A stretch of DNA of 64,000 nucleotides from Candidatus Proximibacter danicus (GTDB taxonomy: Bacteria > Pseudomonadota > Gammaproteobacteria > Burkholderiales > Rhodocyclaceae), in contig JADJUC010000006.1 in NCBI GenBank assembly GCA_016710885.1, positions 75,331 through 139,330 on the forward strand, read 5' to 3'. The notes under the pieces are model-generated. The model did no database searches and was not told the DNA's origin. It saw nothing but the letters and a program-made list of their open reading frames with translations. Position 1 is the stretch's first letter. Each line of letters starts with the position of its first letter. The translations under genes and the position numbers were made by a program. Shown one piece after another: positions 10,141 through 19,907 of this stretch.

Positions 10141-10169
10141 TTTCTCCGCAACGGTGCGCACGATATACT
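10141..10169 (+). promoter_or_regulatory. Possible promoter of the cobalamin operon
   Basis: A TATACT -10 hexamer at 10164-10169 lies about 45 bp upstream of the riboswitch. The matching -35 position (TTTCTC, 10141-10146, 17-bp spacer) is weak. The position is right for driving the riboswitch leader. Based on hexamer reading only. Confidence 0.35.
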
Positions 10170-10214
10170 CCGCGCTCTTCCAGCCAAGGGCTTCAACCCA
10201 AGCTGGTGGAATGT

Positions 10215-10412
10215 GCAAGGTGCCGCTGTGCAGATTTCTCTGCCGCGGTGAAACGGGAAAGCGGTGCGCGTGCAGGTAACTGCCACGCAATTCCGCTGCT
10301 GCCCCCGCAACGGTAAGCGAGTGATTCGTACCAATACGCCACTGGGCCTTCAAGCCTGGGAAGGCGGTACGCAAAAGCCTCGCGAGCCCGGAGACCGGCC
10401 TTCGCACACATA
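10215..10412 (+). promoter_or_regulatory. Cobalamin riboswitch (B12 element)
   Basis: The leader contains the conserved B12-box landmarks in order: AAGGTGCCGCTGTG, GGTGAAACGGGAAAGCGGTGCG, the GCCACG segment, CGCTGCTGCCCCCGCAACGGTAAG-type core, CCACTGGGCC...CTGGGAAGG and the terminal GCGAGCCCGGAGACCGGCC. It lies upstream of btuB. Binding of adenosylcobalamin normally hides the ribosome site or stops transcription, so uptake and salvage genes are shut off when B12 is plentiful. About 125 nt separate it from the btuB start. The element is complete. Confidence 0.95.
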
Positions 10413-10538
10413 GCGGATGTGCCGCGGGGAGGCGGCTACAGGACGCGGCCTCCGGTCGTCCTGAGCAATCTCCCTTCGTGTCATTCATCTACGAAGACCG
10501 CCGACTTGCGGGGACGCTTGTCGGAACTGGGAGATTTC

Positions 10539-12714
10539 ATGCCGTTCAAACCTTTCTGCCTGGCAGCCACCGCTGCCGCCATTGCCTCATTGCCTCATCC
10601 CAGCACCGCTTTCGCCACCGAACTGGCACCTGTTGTCGTGACCGCCACCCGTCACCCGACCGCACTGGAAGACGCGCCTGGCCAGGTCGAGGTAGTCACT
10701 GCCGAGGACATTGCCCGGCGCCAGATCAATCGCATCAGCCAGACCATCAACGAACTGCCCGGCGTCTATGTGCAGCCGGGACGCGGCATCATGCAGCCAT
10801 CACAAGCCCTTTCGCTGCGCGGCATCCCTGACGAAAAACGCTCGCTGGTCTTGCTCGACGGTATTCCACTCAACGACGGCTACGCCGGCGGCCTCAATTT
10901 CGGCGGCCTGCCTGCCGACAACATCGAACGCGTCGAGGTGCTCTACGGTCCGATGTCCTCACTCTACGGCGGCAACGCCATGGGCGGCGTGATCAGTTTC
11001 CAGACACGCATGCCGACCGGACCTGAATTCCGCCTGCGCACTGGCTTCGGCAATCCGTTTCAGTCCGGCAAGGGACCGGAAAACGTGCGTAAGACAAACC
11101 TGTCGGCGGGAACCCGTTTCAACAACGACCTGGCACTCCTGGTTGGCGGCAACTGGGCCAGCACTGATGGCTATCGTACCGAGTGGGTAACCAGCACCAC
11201 CGCCCCCACGGCAGGCCTCACCGGATGGCGCGCCGTTCCGCAGAAAAACGGGGCGCCGACGTACCTGATCGGCAACAAGGGGCGTACCGAATGGGATGAG
11301 CACAACCTTTTCTTAAAGCTTGAGCAAAAGCTGGCCAACGGCGACCGCTGGCGCTTCAACTGGCAACGCCAGGCCTATGACTACGGGCAGGACGGCCCGC
11401 AAAGCTACCTCCGTACCGCCGCAGGCGCCCCGACCTACGGCGCTTATGCACAGTCGCTGTTCGTCAATGGCGACGGCAACTACCAGCGCGACATTTATAA
11501 CCTCGGCTACGAAACCGAAATGCTCGCGGGACTGTTAAAGATCAACGCCGGCTACAGCAGCACGCAAACCAACAGCTACATTGTGCCTACCGGCAGCGTC
11601 GCCGGTGGCAGCGGCCGTATCAGCGACAGCCCGGCGCAAAGCCGTTTCGTCGACGCCTGGTGGAACCGTAGCTTTGGTACCCATACGCTGACTACCGGCT
11701 TGTCCTACCGATACGACCACGCGACAAACAGCGAATACACGTTGAGCAACTGGACCGATGGCGACACGAAAACGGCGCTTTACGCCAAGGCCGCAGGCCG
11801 CGCCACGACCACCGGGGTCTACGCTCAGGATGACTGGCGCCTGCGCCATGACCTGACTGCCAGCCTGGGCCTGCGCTACGACCGGTGGACCAACAGCGAC
11901 GGCAGCATCAGCACGCCGGGCTGGCCAGCAGCCAGCAGGATTTTCCGCGACTACCCGGAACGCCAAGAATCGGCCTGGAGCCCAAAGCTGGCACTGGTCT
12001 GGCAGACGCTGCCGGCACTGACGCTGCGCAGCTCGCTCGGCTCGGCCTTCCGCGCACCGACGGTTTATGAGCTGTACCGCACCTCGCGGATCGGATCGAC
12101 GACCTACAACGCCAACCCCAACCTGAAACCCGAAACGGTACAGACCTGGGACATCGGCGTCGACCTCAAGCCCCTGGCAGAGCGGCGAGATTAAGCTGAC
12201 GCTGTTTGCCAACCGCCTCAACGATCTGGTTTACACGCAGGGCAGCGGCAGCACGCGCGAACGGATCAACCTTGAGCGAGCAGAAAGCCACGGTCTTACT
12301 GCCGGTGTCTCGCACAAGTTCAGTGCTGCCACCCGCATCTTCGCCAACGCCACGCTGACCGAGTCGGAGGTGAAGAAAAACAGTGCTGCACCGCTCACGG
12401 TAGGCAAGCAACTCACCTACGTGCCAAAAACTCAAGCAACCATCGGCGGCGATACCCAGATCGGCGCCTGGACCCTGGCGGCTTCGGCCCGTTATGCCAG
12501 CAAGCAGTATTCGACTGACGACAACAGCGACAAGGCAAGCAGCGCCTACTCCGGCTACGATGCCTACTTTGTTGCCGATGCCAAGCTCAGCTACCGTTTC
12601 GATAAGCACACGGCCGTTTCGCTGGCCATAGACAACCTGTTCGACCGCGAGTATTTCTCGTTTTACCCTGCGCCGCGACGGACCTGGTTCGCCGAACTGA
12701 AACTCGACTACTGA
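10539..12714 (+). pseudogene. btuB: TonB-dependent cobalamin receptor BtuB, interrupted by a one-base frameshift
   Basis: Outer-membrane corrinoid receptor. It begins with a signal peptide (MPFKPFCLAATAAAIASL, cleaved after STAFA), then a TonB box (ELAPVVVTATR), a plug domain (VYVQPGRGIMQPSQALSLRG) and a beta barrel ending in the aromatic DREYFSFYPAPRRTWF region. The ATG at 10539-10541 has GGGAG upstream. The reading frame stops at 12194, about 170 codons early. Removing one C from the CCCC run at 12171-12174 restores KPWQSGEIKLTLF and joins it to the remaining barrel, ending at 12714 (about 724 residues). Either a sequencing indel or a real null/phase-variable allele. First gene after the riboswitch. 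Confidence 0.88.
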
Positions 12715-12727
12715 GAAGCAACAACCC

Positions 12728-13705
12728 ATGCCCTCCCGCCAACGCGCCTTCCTCGTTCTCGCCCTGCTCGCCAGCGGCGGGCTGGCGAGCTTTGCTGCGG
12801 CGCTGGCGGTGGGCAGCCTCGCCGTGCCAGTTCCCGATGTCATCGCCGCGCTGCTCGGCCAGCCGGTCGATAATGCCGCCATCGTCCTCGAACTGCGCCT
12901 GCCGCGTGCGCTGGCCGGTTTTGCCTGCGGCGGTTTGTTGGCACTGGCCGGGGCGCTGATGCAGGTGCTGCTCCGGAACCCGCTGGCCGACCCATACGTA
13001 CTGGGCATTTCCGGTGGCGCCGGGGTTGGTGCCATGTTTGCCATTCTGCTTGGGCTGGGCATGGCGGGCATCAATGGACTGGCCTTCCTCGGCGCACTCG
13101 GCGCCATGCTCATCGTGTTCGGTTTGGCGCACGGCGACGGTGCGTGGACGCAAACACGCCTGCTGCTCACTGGCGTCATCGTTGCTGCTGGTTGCGGCGC
13201 GCTGGTCGCGCTGATGCTCTCCATTGCGCCGGAACACAAGCTGCGCGGCATGCTTTTCTGGCTGATGGGCGACCTGTCGCAGACCGGCGCCCCGTGGATT
13301 GCTCTGGCTATTCTGGGAGCCGCGCTATTGGCCACCATGCCCTTCGCCCGCGAACTCAACCTGCTGGCCCGCGGCCATGACACTGCACAGGCCCTCGGGG
13401 TCGATGTTCGTCGTCTGCGCTACGCGGTCTACGCCATCGCCTCGCTGGTTACTGCCGTGGCCGTCACCAGTGCGGGCTCGATCGGCTTCGTCGGCCTGGT
13501 TGTGCCGCATCTGGTGCGGCTGGCCATCGGCAACGACCAGCGACTGCTACTGCCAGCCTCAGTGCTTGCCGGCGGCGCGCTGCTGACGCTGGCCGACACG
13601 CTGGCGCGCACCATCGTCGCCCCGCAGCAACTGCCGGTTGGCGTGCTCACCGCACTGATCGGGGTGCCGGTCTTTCTTTTCCTGCTGGCGAGGCATCCAC
13701 GATGA
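12728..13705 (+). CDS. btuC: FecCD/BtuC-family ABC transporter permease
   Basis: A 325-residue inner-membrane permease with about nine to ten hydrophobic segments. Family landmarks are LRLPRALAGFACGGLLALAG, LMQVLLRNPLADPYVLGISGGAGVGA and the C-terminal GFVGLVVPHLVRL. Position between btuB and an FecE-like ATPase under a B12 riboswitch makes vitamin B12 or another corrinoid the likely substrate. It begins 13 bp after the btuB stop and overlaps the ATPase by 4 bp. No BtuF-type binding protein is encoded within the window, so it must lie elsewhere or be shared. Confidence 0.93.
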   Translation: MPSRQRAFLVLALLASGGLASFAAALAVGSLAVPVPDVIAALLGQPVDNAAIVLELRLPRALAGFACGGLLALAGALMQVLLRNPLADPYVLGISGGAGVGAMFAILLGLGMAGINGLAFLGALGAMLIVFGLAHGDGAWTQTRLLLTGVIVAAGCGALVALMLSIAPEHKLRGMLFWLMGDLSQTGAPWIALAILGAALLATMPFARELNLLARGHDTAQALGVDVRRLRYAVYAIASLVTAVAVTSAGSIGFVGLVVPHLVRLAIGNDQRLLLPASVLAGGALLTLADTLARTIVAPQQLPVGVLTALIGVPVFLFLLARHPR

Positions 13706-14475
13706 ATGCCCCATTGATTTCCGCCCAGGCACTGCAGGTCAGCATCGGCGAGCATGCGGTTTGCACAGACCTGGATTTCTCGTTGCAGGTCGGTGAGCGG
13801 CTGGCCATCCTCGGCCGCAACGGCGCCGGCAAATCGACCTTGCTTTCAGTGCTGGCCGGCTTGCGTACTGCCGATGTCGGCGAGGTTCGCCTGAGCGGTC
13901 AAAATTATGCCGAACTCGGCCCGCGCGAAGCCGCCAAACGTCGCGGCTGGTTGCCGCAACGTCATGGCGACGCTTTCGCCAGCAGCGTGCTCGAAACCGC
14001 GCTTACCGGCCGCCACCCGCACCTCGGTCGCTGGGACTGGGAAACAAATCGCGATACTGAAATTGCTCGCGGAGCACTCAAGGCCGTCGGTCTGGCCGGG
14101 CTTGAAGATCGCGACGTACAAACCCTTTCGGGTGGCGAACGCCAGCGGCTAGCCATCGCCACGCTGCTGACGCAGGGGCCGCCGCTCTACCTGCTCGACG
14201 AACCGCTGGCCCACCTCGACCTCAACCACCAGATCGCCGTGCTCGACCTCTTTGCCGGTGCAGCAAAAGATTGTGGTGCCGGCGTCATCATGGTCCTGCA
14301 CGAACCGGGGCTGGCCGACCGCTACTGCGACCGCGCGCTGCTGATCCACGGCGATGGCCGTACCGAATTGGGCAGTTGCCGGGAAATGCTCACCGCCCCG
14401 TGCCTCACCGAACTCTACGGCCACCCGCTCAAGGAAGTCGAGAGCGACGGACACCGCTGGTTCATCCCCTGCTAG
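13702..14475 (+). CDS. btuD: ABC transporter ATP-binding protein, BtuD/FecE-like
   Basis: A 257-residue ATPase that powers the preceding permease. It has Walker A (GRNGAGKST), the ABC signature (LSGGERQRL) and Walker B with the catalytic glutamate (LYLLDEPLAHLD). It overlaps btuC by 4 bp (ATGA), indicating translational coupling. Assignment to cobalamin uptake rests on the riboswitch and operon neighbours; the sequence itself only shows the siderophore/B12 subfamily. Confidence 0.93.
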   Translation: MNAPLISAQALQVSIGEHAVCTDLDFSLQVGERLAILGRNGAGKSTLLSVLAGLRTADVGEVRLSGQNYAELGPREAAKRRGWLPQRHGDAFASSVLETALTGRHPHLGRWDWETNRDTEIARGALKAVGLAGLEDRDVQTLSGGERQRLAIATLLTQGPPLYLLDEPLAHLDLNHQIAVLDLFAGAAKDCGAGVIMVLHEPGLADRYCDRALLIHGDGRTELGSCREMLTAPCLTELYGHPLKEVESDGHRWFIPC

Positions 14476-14486
14476 AAAGGAATGGC

Positions 14487-15098
14487 ATGACTGAAGACAC
14501 CGAAAAGGAAGCACGGCACAACGTGCGCATGCAACGCAAGAAAGCCGTCATTGATGAAAAGATCGCCACGGCCCAGCATGAGCGCGGCATCCTGCTGGTG
14601 AACACCGGCAACGGCAAGGGCAAAAGCTCGGCCGCCTTCGGCGTCGTCGCCCGTGCACTCGGCCACGGCCACCGGGTTGCCGTCGTGCAGTTCGTCAAGA
14701 GCCGCTCGGACACCGGCGAGGAAGGTTTCTACCGCAAGTTTCCCGAACAGGTGAAATGGCATGTCTGCGGCGAAGGCTTTACCTGGGAAACACAGGACAG
14801 CAACCGCGACACGCTGGCCGCCCAGGCTGCATGGCAGATTGGCCGGAGCTACCTGGCCGATGATAGCATCGACCTCGTCGTCTTCGACGAGATGACCTAC
14901 GCCTTCAAGTACGGCTGGCTCAATCTCGACGAAGTGCTCGCCGCAATTGCCGCACGACCGAGGATGCAGACGGTGATCGTCACCGGCCGCGCCGCGCCCG
15001 AAGCGCTGGTCGAAGCCGCCGATACCGTGACCGAGATGGGTATGGTCAAGCACGCCTTCAAGGCCGGAATAAAAGCCATGCCAGGCGTTGAGTTTTAG
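14487..15098 (+). CDS. cobO: Cob(I)yrinic acid a,c-diamide adenosyltransferase (CobO/BtuR family)
   Basis: Transfers the adenosyl group from ATP to reduced corrinoid, giving the adenosyl form needed by methylmalonyl-CoA mutase. The 203-residue protein has the P-loop VNTGNGKGKSSAAFG and the conserved VVFDEMTYAFKYGW and VTGRAAPEAL blocks. I chose the ATG at 14487-14489 with AAAGGA 5-6 bp upstream; the longer in-frame reading runs through the end of btuD. The stop is one base before the cobN start. Confidence 0.95.
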   Translation: MTEDTEKEARHNVRMQRKKAVIDEKIATAQHERGILLVNTGNGKGKSSAAFGVVARALGHGHRVAVVQFVKSRSDTGEEGFYRKFPEQVKWHVCGEGFTWETQDSNRDTLAAQAAWQIGRSYLADDSIDLVVFDEMTYAFKYGWLNLDEVLAAIAARPRMQTVIVTGRAAPEALVEAADTVTEMGMVKHAFKAGIKAMPGVEF

Positions 15099-15099
15099 A

Positions 15100-18000
15100 A
15101 TGATCCGCATGCGGCATCTGCGCGCCGCGCTGGCGGTGCTCTGTCTGCTGCCGCTGCCCGCATTGGCCGCCTCGCTGTTCGGCGTCATCACCGAGCGCGC
15201 GGCGCCGATTGCGGCCGAAGCTGCCGCGCAGCATCTGGCCACCCATCCCGGCGATCGCATCGTGCTGCGCACACCAGCGCAACTGCTGGCGGCGCCGGAC
15301 AAGCAGGTGGCGAAATGGATCGGTGAAGCCGATGCCGTCCTTTCCGTTGCTGCCTTCGGCGACCCGGCGCGCAAGCTCAAGGAAGCGCTGCCGCCGCATG
15401 CGCGCGCCGCCGCCCGCGTCGTCGCCATCAACGGCGAGCAGACGCTGTCGCTGCTGTCGCGTCCGCAGGCCGGCATTTCGCTGCAGGGCTTCCCCGGCGA
15501 AACACTGCGCAACCTGACTCTCGAAAATCCGCCCACCGATGCTCTCGCTGCTGCCGAGCGCCACCCCGGCGCCAAGGCCTGGCTGGCCGTGCGCCGCACT
15601 TGGCAGGCCGGCGGCACCACCAACGTCACCAACCTGTTCCGGCATCTGCTGCATCCGGAGCAGGCGCTGCCGGCGCCGCAGCCAGAAGCGGCACTGCGCG
15701 TACGCATCGCCAATGCCAGCGGTACCCAGATCAGCGAACGGACCGATGCCGAGGCCTGGCGCGCCAGAGGCCTGGCCGCCAGCCCGACGCTGGTCGTTCT
15801 CGACCTCGCCAACAGCGACCCGACGGTGGCCGATGCCCTGTGCGCCGCCTCGCGGCAAAAGACGCTGCCCTGCGTCGTTGTCATGGCGCGCTGGTCGGCG
15901 ACGTCGCGCGAAGTGGTCGAGCGCCTGCGCGAACTGGTGGCGCCGGCCAAACCGGCGGCGCTGGTCGTCCTGCAGGATTTCGTCGTCGGCGCCGCCGAAG
16001 GGCGCGAGGCAGTCACCGCCGCGCTGGAGAAGCTCGACGTGCCGGTATTCAAGGCCATCCGCCTGACCGAGCGCAGCGCCATGCAGTGGCGGCTGTCACC
16101 CGACGGCCTGCCGCCGGATTCGGTGCAGTACCGCGTGGCGCTGCCCGAGTTGCAGGGCAGCGGCCAGCCGATCGTCGTCGCCGCCTCGGGCAAAGCGCAG
16201 ACCGACCGCCGCACCGGCATCGAGATCCGCCGACCGGAAGTGATCCCGGCCGAGGTCGAGCGCCTGGTTGCCCGCACCGCACGTTGGCAGGTGCTGGCGA
16301 AAAAAGCCAACTTTGATAAGCGCGTCGCGCTGATCTACTACAACCATCCGCCGGGCCGGCAGAACATCGGCGCCGACAACCTCGACGTGCCTCAATCGCT
16401 GTTCGAAATCCTGCACGCATTGAAAACCGCCGGCTACCGCACGGGTGAGTTGCCGGCCTCGCCCGAAGCGCTGCTCGACCGCATCATGGACCGTGGCGTC
16501 AACCTGCCGGAAGACCGTACCGCGCTGCGCGAGATGGCGCCCAACGTCAACGGCGTCAGCGCACCGGATTACGCGCAGTGGTTTGCCTCGCTGCCGCCGC
16601 GCGTGCAGGGCGAGATGGTCGACGGCCCGCTCGGCCGACTGCACGCCGAGGTGCTGGAAGCCGAGAAGGCCGACGAGCGCCGGCTCGGCAGGAAGCGCGT
16701 CGACGCCGTGCTGAAGGAACTGCACCACCTCGTCGAAGGCGCCGACCACCCGCGGCGCAAGGAAGCGATCGCGCTGATGAAGAAGCTCGAAGACGGCTAC
16801 GCGAAATGCCTCGGCGAGCGCCCGCGCCAGCGTTGCGCAGCTAACGCCGCCACCGCCCACCGCCTGACCGCGCTCGGCATCGAAGGCATGAAGGGCTGGG
16901 GCGCCACTCCCGGTCGCGTCATGGTGCATGGCCAAGGCAGGGACGCCCGCCTGCTGGTGCCCGGCTTGCAGTTCGGCAACATCTTCATCGGCCCGCAGCC
17001 ACCGCGCGGCTGGGAGGTGGATGAAGAACTGCTGCACGCCAACACCAGCATCACGCCGCCGCACCAGTTCCTCGCCTTCTACCACTGGCTGCGCGACAGC
17101 TTCAAGGCCGACGCGCTGGTGCACCTCGGCCGCCATTCGACCTACGAATTTTTGCCCGGCAAGGCCGTCGGGCTGGCCGCCGACGACTACCCGAGCCTGA
17201 TCGCCAGCGACCTGCCGGGCATCTACCCCTACATCGTCGACGGCGTCGGCGAGGGCATCCAGGCCAAGCGGCGCGGGCTAGCCGTCATCGTCGACCACCT
17301 GACGCCACCGCTGGCGGCGACGCCGCTCTACGACCAGCTGCTGGCGCTGCGCCAGATCGTCGAGAGCTTCGAGGCCTCCGACTCGGAGGCGGTCAAGGCC
17401 GCCGCCGCGCGCACCATGCGCGAGCAGGTGCATGCGCTGAACCTGAAGCAGGAACTGGAAGCCTCGATGGCCGACGTGCTCGCAGTGCGCGGCATTTCGT
17501 TCGATGCCGCCGACGACGACCTGCTGGCGCACGAAGTCGGCCATTACCTGACCAAGCTGCAGGAAAAGTTCATGCCCTACGGCCTGCACATCTTCGGCAA
17601 ACCGTGGTCGCGCCAGTCGCTTGATCTGATGCTCGACTCGATGAAGAAGGGCGGCATTGAAGGCCCAGAGATCGAGGAAAAACTCGCCAGCTCGCCAAAG
17701 CTGGAAATGGCCGCGCTGCTGGCCGGCCTCGCCGGCCGCTACGTGGCGCCGGGCAAGGGCAACGACCCGCTGCGCTCGCCCGAGGCGCTGCCCACCGGCC
17801 GCAACTTCCACGCCGTCGATGGCGACCTGCTGCCGACGCGCATCGGCTTCAGGCTCGGCCAGGATTTTGCCGCGCGCGCCGGCAAGCGCAAGCAACAAGC
17901 AGAGGGAAGCGAAGCGGTCATCTTGTGGGCCTCCGACGCGGTACGCGACGAGGGCGTCATGGTCGCCTTCGCGCTGGCGCTGATGGGCGCCGAGCCGGTC

Positions 18001-19464
18001 TGGAACGCGCGCGGCATCGTCACCGACGTGCGCCTCGTCGCCGGTACTCCAAGGCGTGACGCGATCGTCACCACCTCCGGCCTGATGCGCGACCTTTACC
18101 CCAACCTGCTGCGCCTGATCGACCGCGCCGGCCTGCTGGCGCTGGCCGCCTCCGCCGAGACGCTGGTTCAGGAGCAGCCGGAGTTGAAGGAAGCGCTGGC
18201 TGCCGCACTGCAGCCGCTGCCGTCAGTGGCCTGGGGCAAGGAATCGACCAGCAGCAACCGCGTCGCCGGCGAATGGCGACAGCGCACGCAAGCTCTGCAG
18301 CGCAGCGGGCTGCCGCTGGCCGAGGCCGGCCGCGCGGCGGCGCTGCGCATCTTCGGCGATGCGCCCGGCGCCTACGGGGCCGGCATCAACCGGCTGACCG
18401 AGCGCTCCGGCGCCTGGAACGAGCGCGCCGAACTGGGCAAGGTTTACCGTACCCGCCTCGGCCACGCCTACGGCCTATCCGCCGAGGGCGAAGCCGCGCA
18501 CGCCGCCTTCGACACCGCGCTCGGCGGCGTCACCCGCGCCTGGCACGGCCGCGCCAGCAACCTCTATGGCCGCTTGGACAACAACGACGCCTTCGACTAC
18601 CTCGGCGGCATGTCACTGGCCGTCGAAGGCCTCACCGGCCGCCGCCTGGAAGGCCTGATCCTGCAGCACGCCGACCCCGGCCGTGCCGACATCGAGCCGC
18701 TGGCCACCGCCGTCCTCGGCGAGCTGCGCGGCCGCCACCTCAACCCGGCCTGGCTGAAAGCGCTGATGGCCCACGGCTACGCCGGCGCCCGCACGATGGG
18801 CCAGGAGTTCCTGGAAAACCTGTGGGGCTGGCAGGTGACCCGCCCCGACCTGATCGAGAACTGGACCTGGGACGAAGTGAAATCGGTCTATTTCGACGAC
18901 AAGCAGAAGCTCGGCCTGCCCGAGTTCCTCGGCCAGGGCCAGAACGCCCACGTCAAGGCGCACATGCTGGCCATCTTCATGGTTGCCGCGCAGAAGGGCT
19001 TCTGGAAAACGGACGCGGCGACGATCAGGAAGATGGGCAATGAGCTGGCGCGGCTGGTGGCCAGGAACGGCCTGCCCGGCAGCGGCCACACAGCGCCGAA
19101 CCACCCGATGTGGGAATGGCTGGCACCGCAGCTCGATGCCGGCGAAGCGCAGGCGCTGGGCGTGACGCTGGCCAAGGCGCGCGGCGAGAATGTGCCCGCC
19201 GCCTACGCACCGAGCGCGGCGGCCAGAGCGCCGACGCAGGGACCGAAGGCGGCCGGCGAAGCCCTGGTCGCACCCACGCCTCCGCTGCCCGCTACACCGA
19301 CACCCGCGCGCCAGTATGAACTGACGCGACTCGACACCGCGCATCCGGCAGCCTCGATTCCCGCCGCCGTGCTCGTCCTGCTGCCACTGCTCTTCATCAC
19401 CGGCTTCCTGCGCGGAAGCCGGGGCTTATCTCTCACCCCGATTCACTCCCGGAGAACGACATGA
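15100..19464 (+). CDS. cobN: CobN-type chelatase large subunit with signal peptide and C-terminal membrane anchor
   Basis: A 1454-residue CobN/ChlH-superfamily protein. Core landmarks include VHLGRHSTYEFLPGKAVGL and GEGIQAKRRGLAVIVDHLTPPL. It departs from cytoplasmic CobN in two ways. The N-terminus (MIRMRHLRAALAVLCLLPLPALAA) reads as a cleavable signal peptide. The C-terminus has a Pro/Ala-rich linker, a hydrophobic span near residues 1420-1438 and a short basic tail. This predicts a periplasmic chelatase domain anchored in the inner membrane. CobS and CobT, the ATPase partners of aerobic cobalt insertion, are not in the window. It overlaps the ExbB-like gene by 4 bp. The HGN position of classical CobN reads HST here. 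It may insert, remove or sense metal in a tetrapyrrole; direction and substrate are unknown. Confidence 0.9.
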   Translation: MIRMRHLRAALAVLCLLPLPALAASLFGVITERAAPIAAEAAAQHLATHPGDRIVLRTPAQLLAAPDKQVAKWIGEADAVLSVAAFGDPARKLKEALPPHARAAARVVAINGEQTLSLLSRPQAGISLQGFPGETLRNLTLENPPTDALAAAERHPGAKAWLAVRRTWQAGGTTNVTNLFRHLLHPEQALPAPQPEAALRVRIANASGTQISERTDAEAWRARGLAASPTLVVLDLANSDPTVADALCAASRQKTLPCVVVMARWSATSREVVERLRELVAPAKPAALVVLQDFVVGAAEGREAVTAALEKLDVPVFKAIRLTERSAMQWRLSPDGLPPDSVQYRVALPELQGSGQPIVVAASGKAQTDRRTGIEIRRPEVIPAEVERLVARTARWQVLAKKANFDKRVALIYYNHPPGRQNIGADNLDVPQSLFEILHALKTAGYRTGELPASPEALLDRIMDRGVNLPEDRTALREMAPNVNGVSAPDYAQWFASLPPRVQGEMVDGPLGRLHAEVLEAEKADERRLGRKRVDAVLKELHHLVEGADHPRRKEAIALMKKLEDGYAKCLGERPRQRCAANAATAHRLTALGIEGMKGWGATPGRVMVHGQGRDARLLVPGLQFGNIFIGPQPPRGWEVDEELLHANTSITPPHQFLAFYHWLRDSFKADALVHLGRHSTYEFLPGKAVGLAADDYPSLIASDLPGIYPYIVDGVGEGIQAKRRGLAVIVDHLTPPLAATPLYDQLLALRQIVESFEASDSEAVKAAAARTMREQVHALNLKQELEASMADVLAVRGISFDAADDDLLAHEVGHYLTKLQEKFMPYGLHIFGKPWSRQSLDLMLDSMKKGGIEGPEIEEKLASSPKLEMAALLAGLAGRYVAPGKGNDPLRSPEALPTGRNFHAVDGDLLPTRIGFRLGQDFAARAGKRKQQAEGSEAVILWASDAVRDEGVMVAFALALMGAEPVWNARGIVTDVRLVAGTPRRDAIVTTSGLMRDLYPNLLRLIDRAGLLALAASAETLVQEQPELKEALAAALQPLPSVAWGKESTSSNRVAGEWRQRTQALQRSGLPLAEAGRAAALRIFGDAPGAYGAGINRLTERSGAWNERAELGKVYRTRLGHAYGLSAEGEAAHAAFDTALGGVTRAWHGRASNLYGRLDNNDAFDYLGGMSLAVEGLTGRRLEGLILQHADPGRADIEPLATAVLGELRGRHLNPAWLKALMAHGYAGARTMGQEFLENLWGWQVTRPDLIENWTWDEVKSVYFDDKQKLGLPEFLGQGQNAHVKAHMLAIFMVAAQKGFWKTDAATIRKMGNELARLVARNGLPGSGHTAPNHPMWEWLAPQLDAGEAQALGVTLAKARGENVPAAYAPSAAARAPTQGPKAAGEALVAPTPPLPATPTPARQYELTRLDTAHPAASIPAAVLVLLPLLFITGFLRGSRGLSLTPIHSRRTT

Positions 19465-19907
19465 TCGATTCCGCCACCCTTACCTGGCTGCACACCGCCG
19501 TTACCTGGCTCATGGCGCCGGCACTGTTTGCCCTGGTCCTGGCCTGCGCCATTGCCGCGCTCGAAGCCGGCCTCGCCGTCGGCGAGCGCTTCTCCGGGCT
19601 GGCCCGCCTGCAGGCGGGTGGCGATGTGCTGCGTGTGCAGACCATCGCCCGCCACCGGCTTGAGCGCGCCGACCTGCTCGCCCGCATCCCGCCGATGCTC
19701 GGCCTGATGGCCACCATCATTCCGCTTGGACCGGGCCTGGCTGCGCTCGGCCAGGGCAACCCGGCGCAGCTGGCCTCGGCGGTGACGGTGGCCTTCGACG
19801 CCACCGTGCTCGGACTGGTCGCCGGCATCGCCGGCCTGGTCATTGGCAAGCTGCGTCGCCGCTGGTACGAGGAAGTACTGGAACAGATGGAAGAGCAGGC
19901 AGCATGA
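19461..19907 (+). CDS. MotA/TolQ/ExbB proton-channel family protein
   Basis: A 148-residue inner-membrane protein with three hydrophobic segments (near residues 12-35, 80-105 and 112-135). The C-terminal pair carries the ExbB/TolQ-like pattern ARIPPMLGLMATIIPLGPGLAAL...VAFDATVLGLVAGIAGLV. Members of this family form a pentameric channel that, with an ExbD/TolR-type partner, couples proton flow to mechanical work in the periplasm. It starts inside the cobN stop (ATGA) and overlaps the next gene by 4 bp, so the three products are probably made in fixed ratio. It is distinct from the TolQ encoded at 27652. Confidence 0.88.
   Translation: MIDSATLTWLHTAVTWLMAPALFALVLACAIAALEAGLAVGERFSGLARLQAGGDVLRVQTIARHRLERADLLARIPPMLGLMATIIPLGPGLAALGQGNPAQLASAVTVAFDATVLGLVAGIAGLVIGKLRRRWYEEVLEQMEEQAA

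Noticed and set aside
14472..16310. 612-codon minus-strand ORF opposite cobO and cobN
   Set aside because: Ser/Arg/Ala-rich translation without motifs, antisense to two strongly supported genes.
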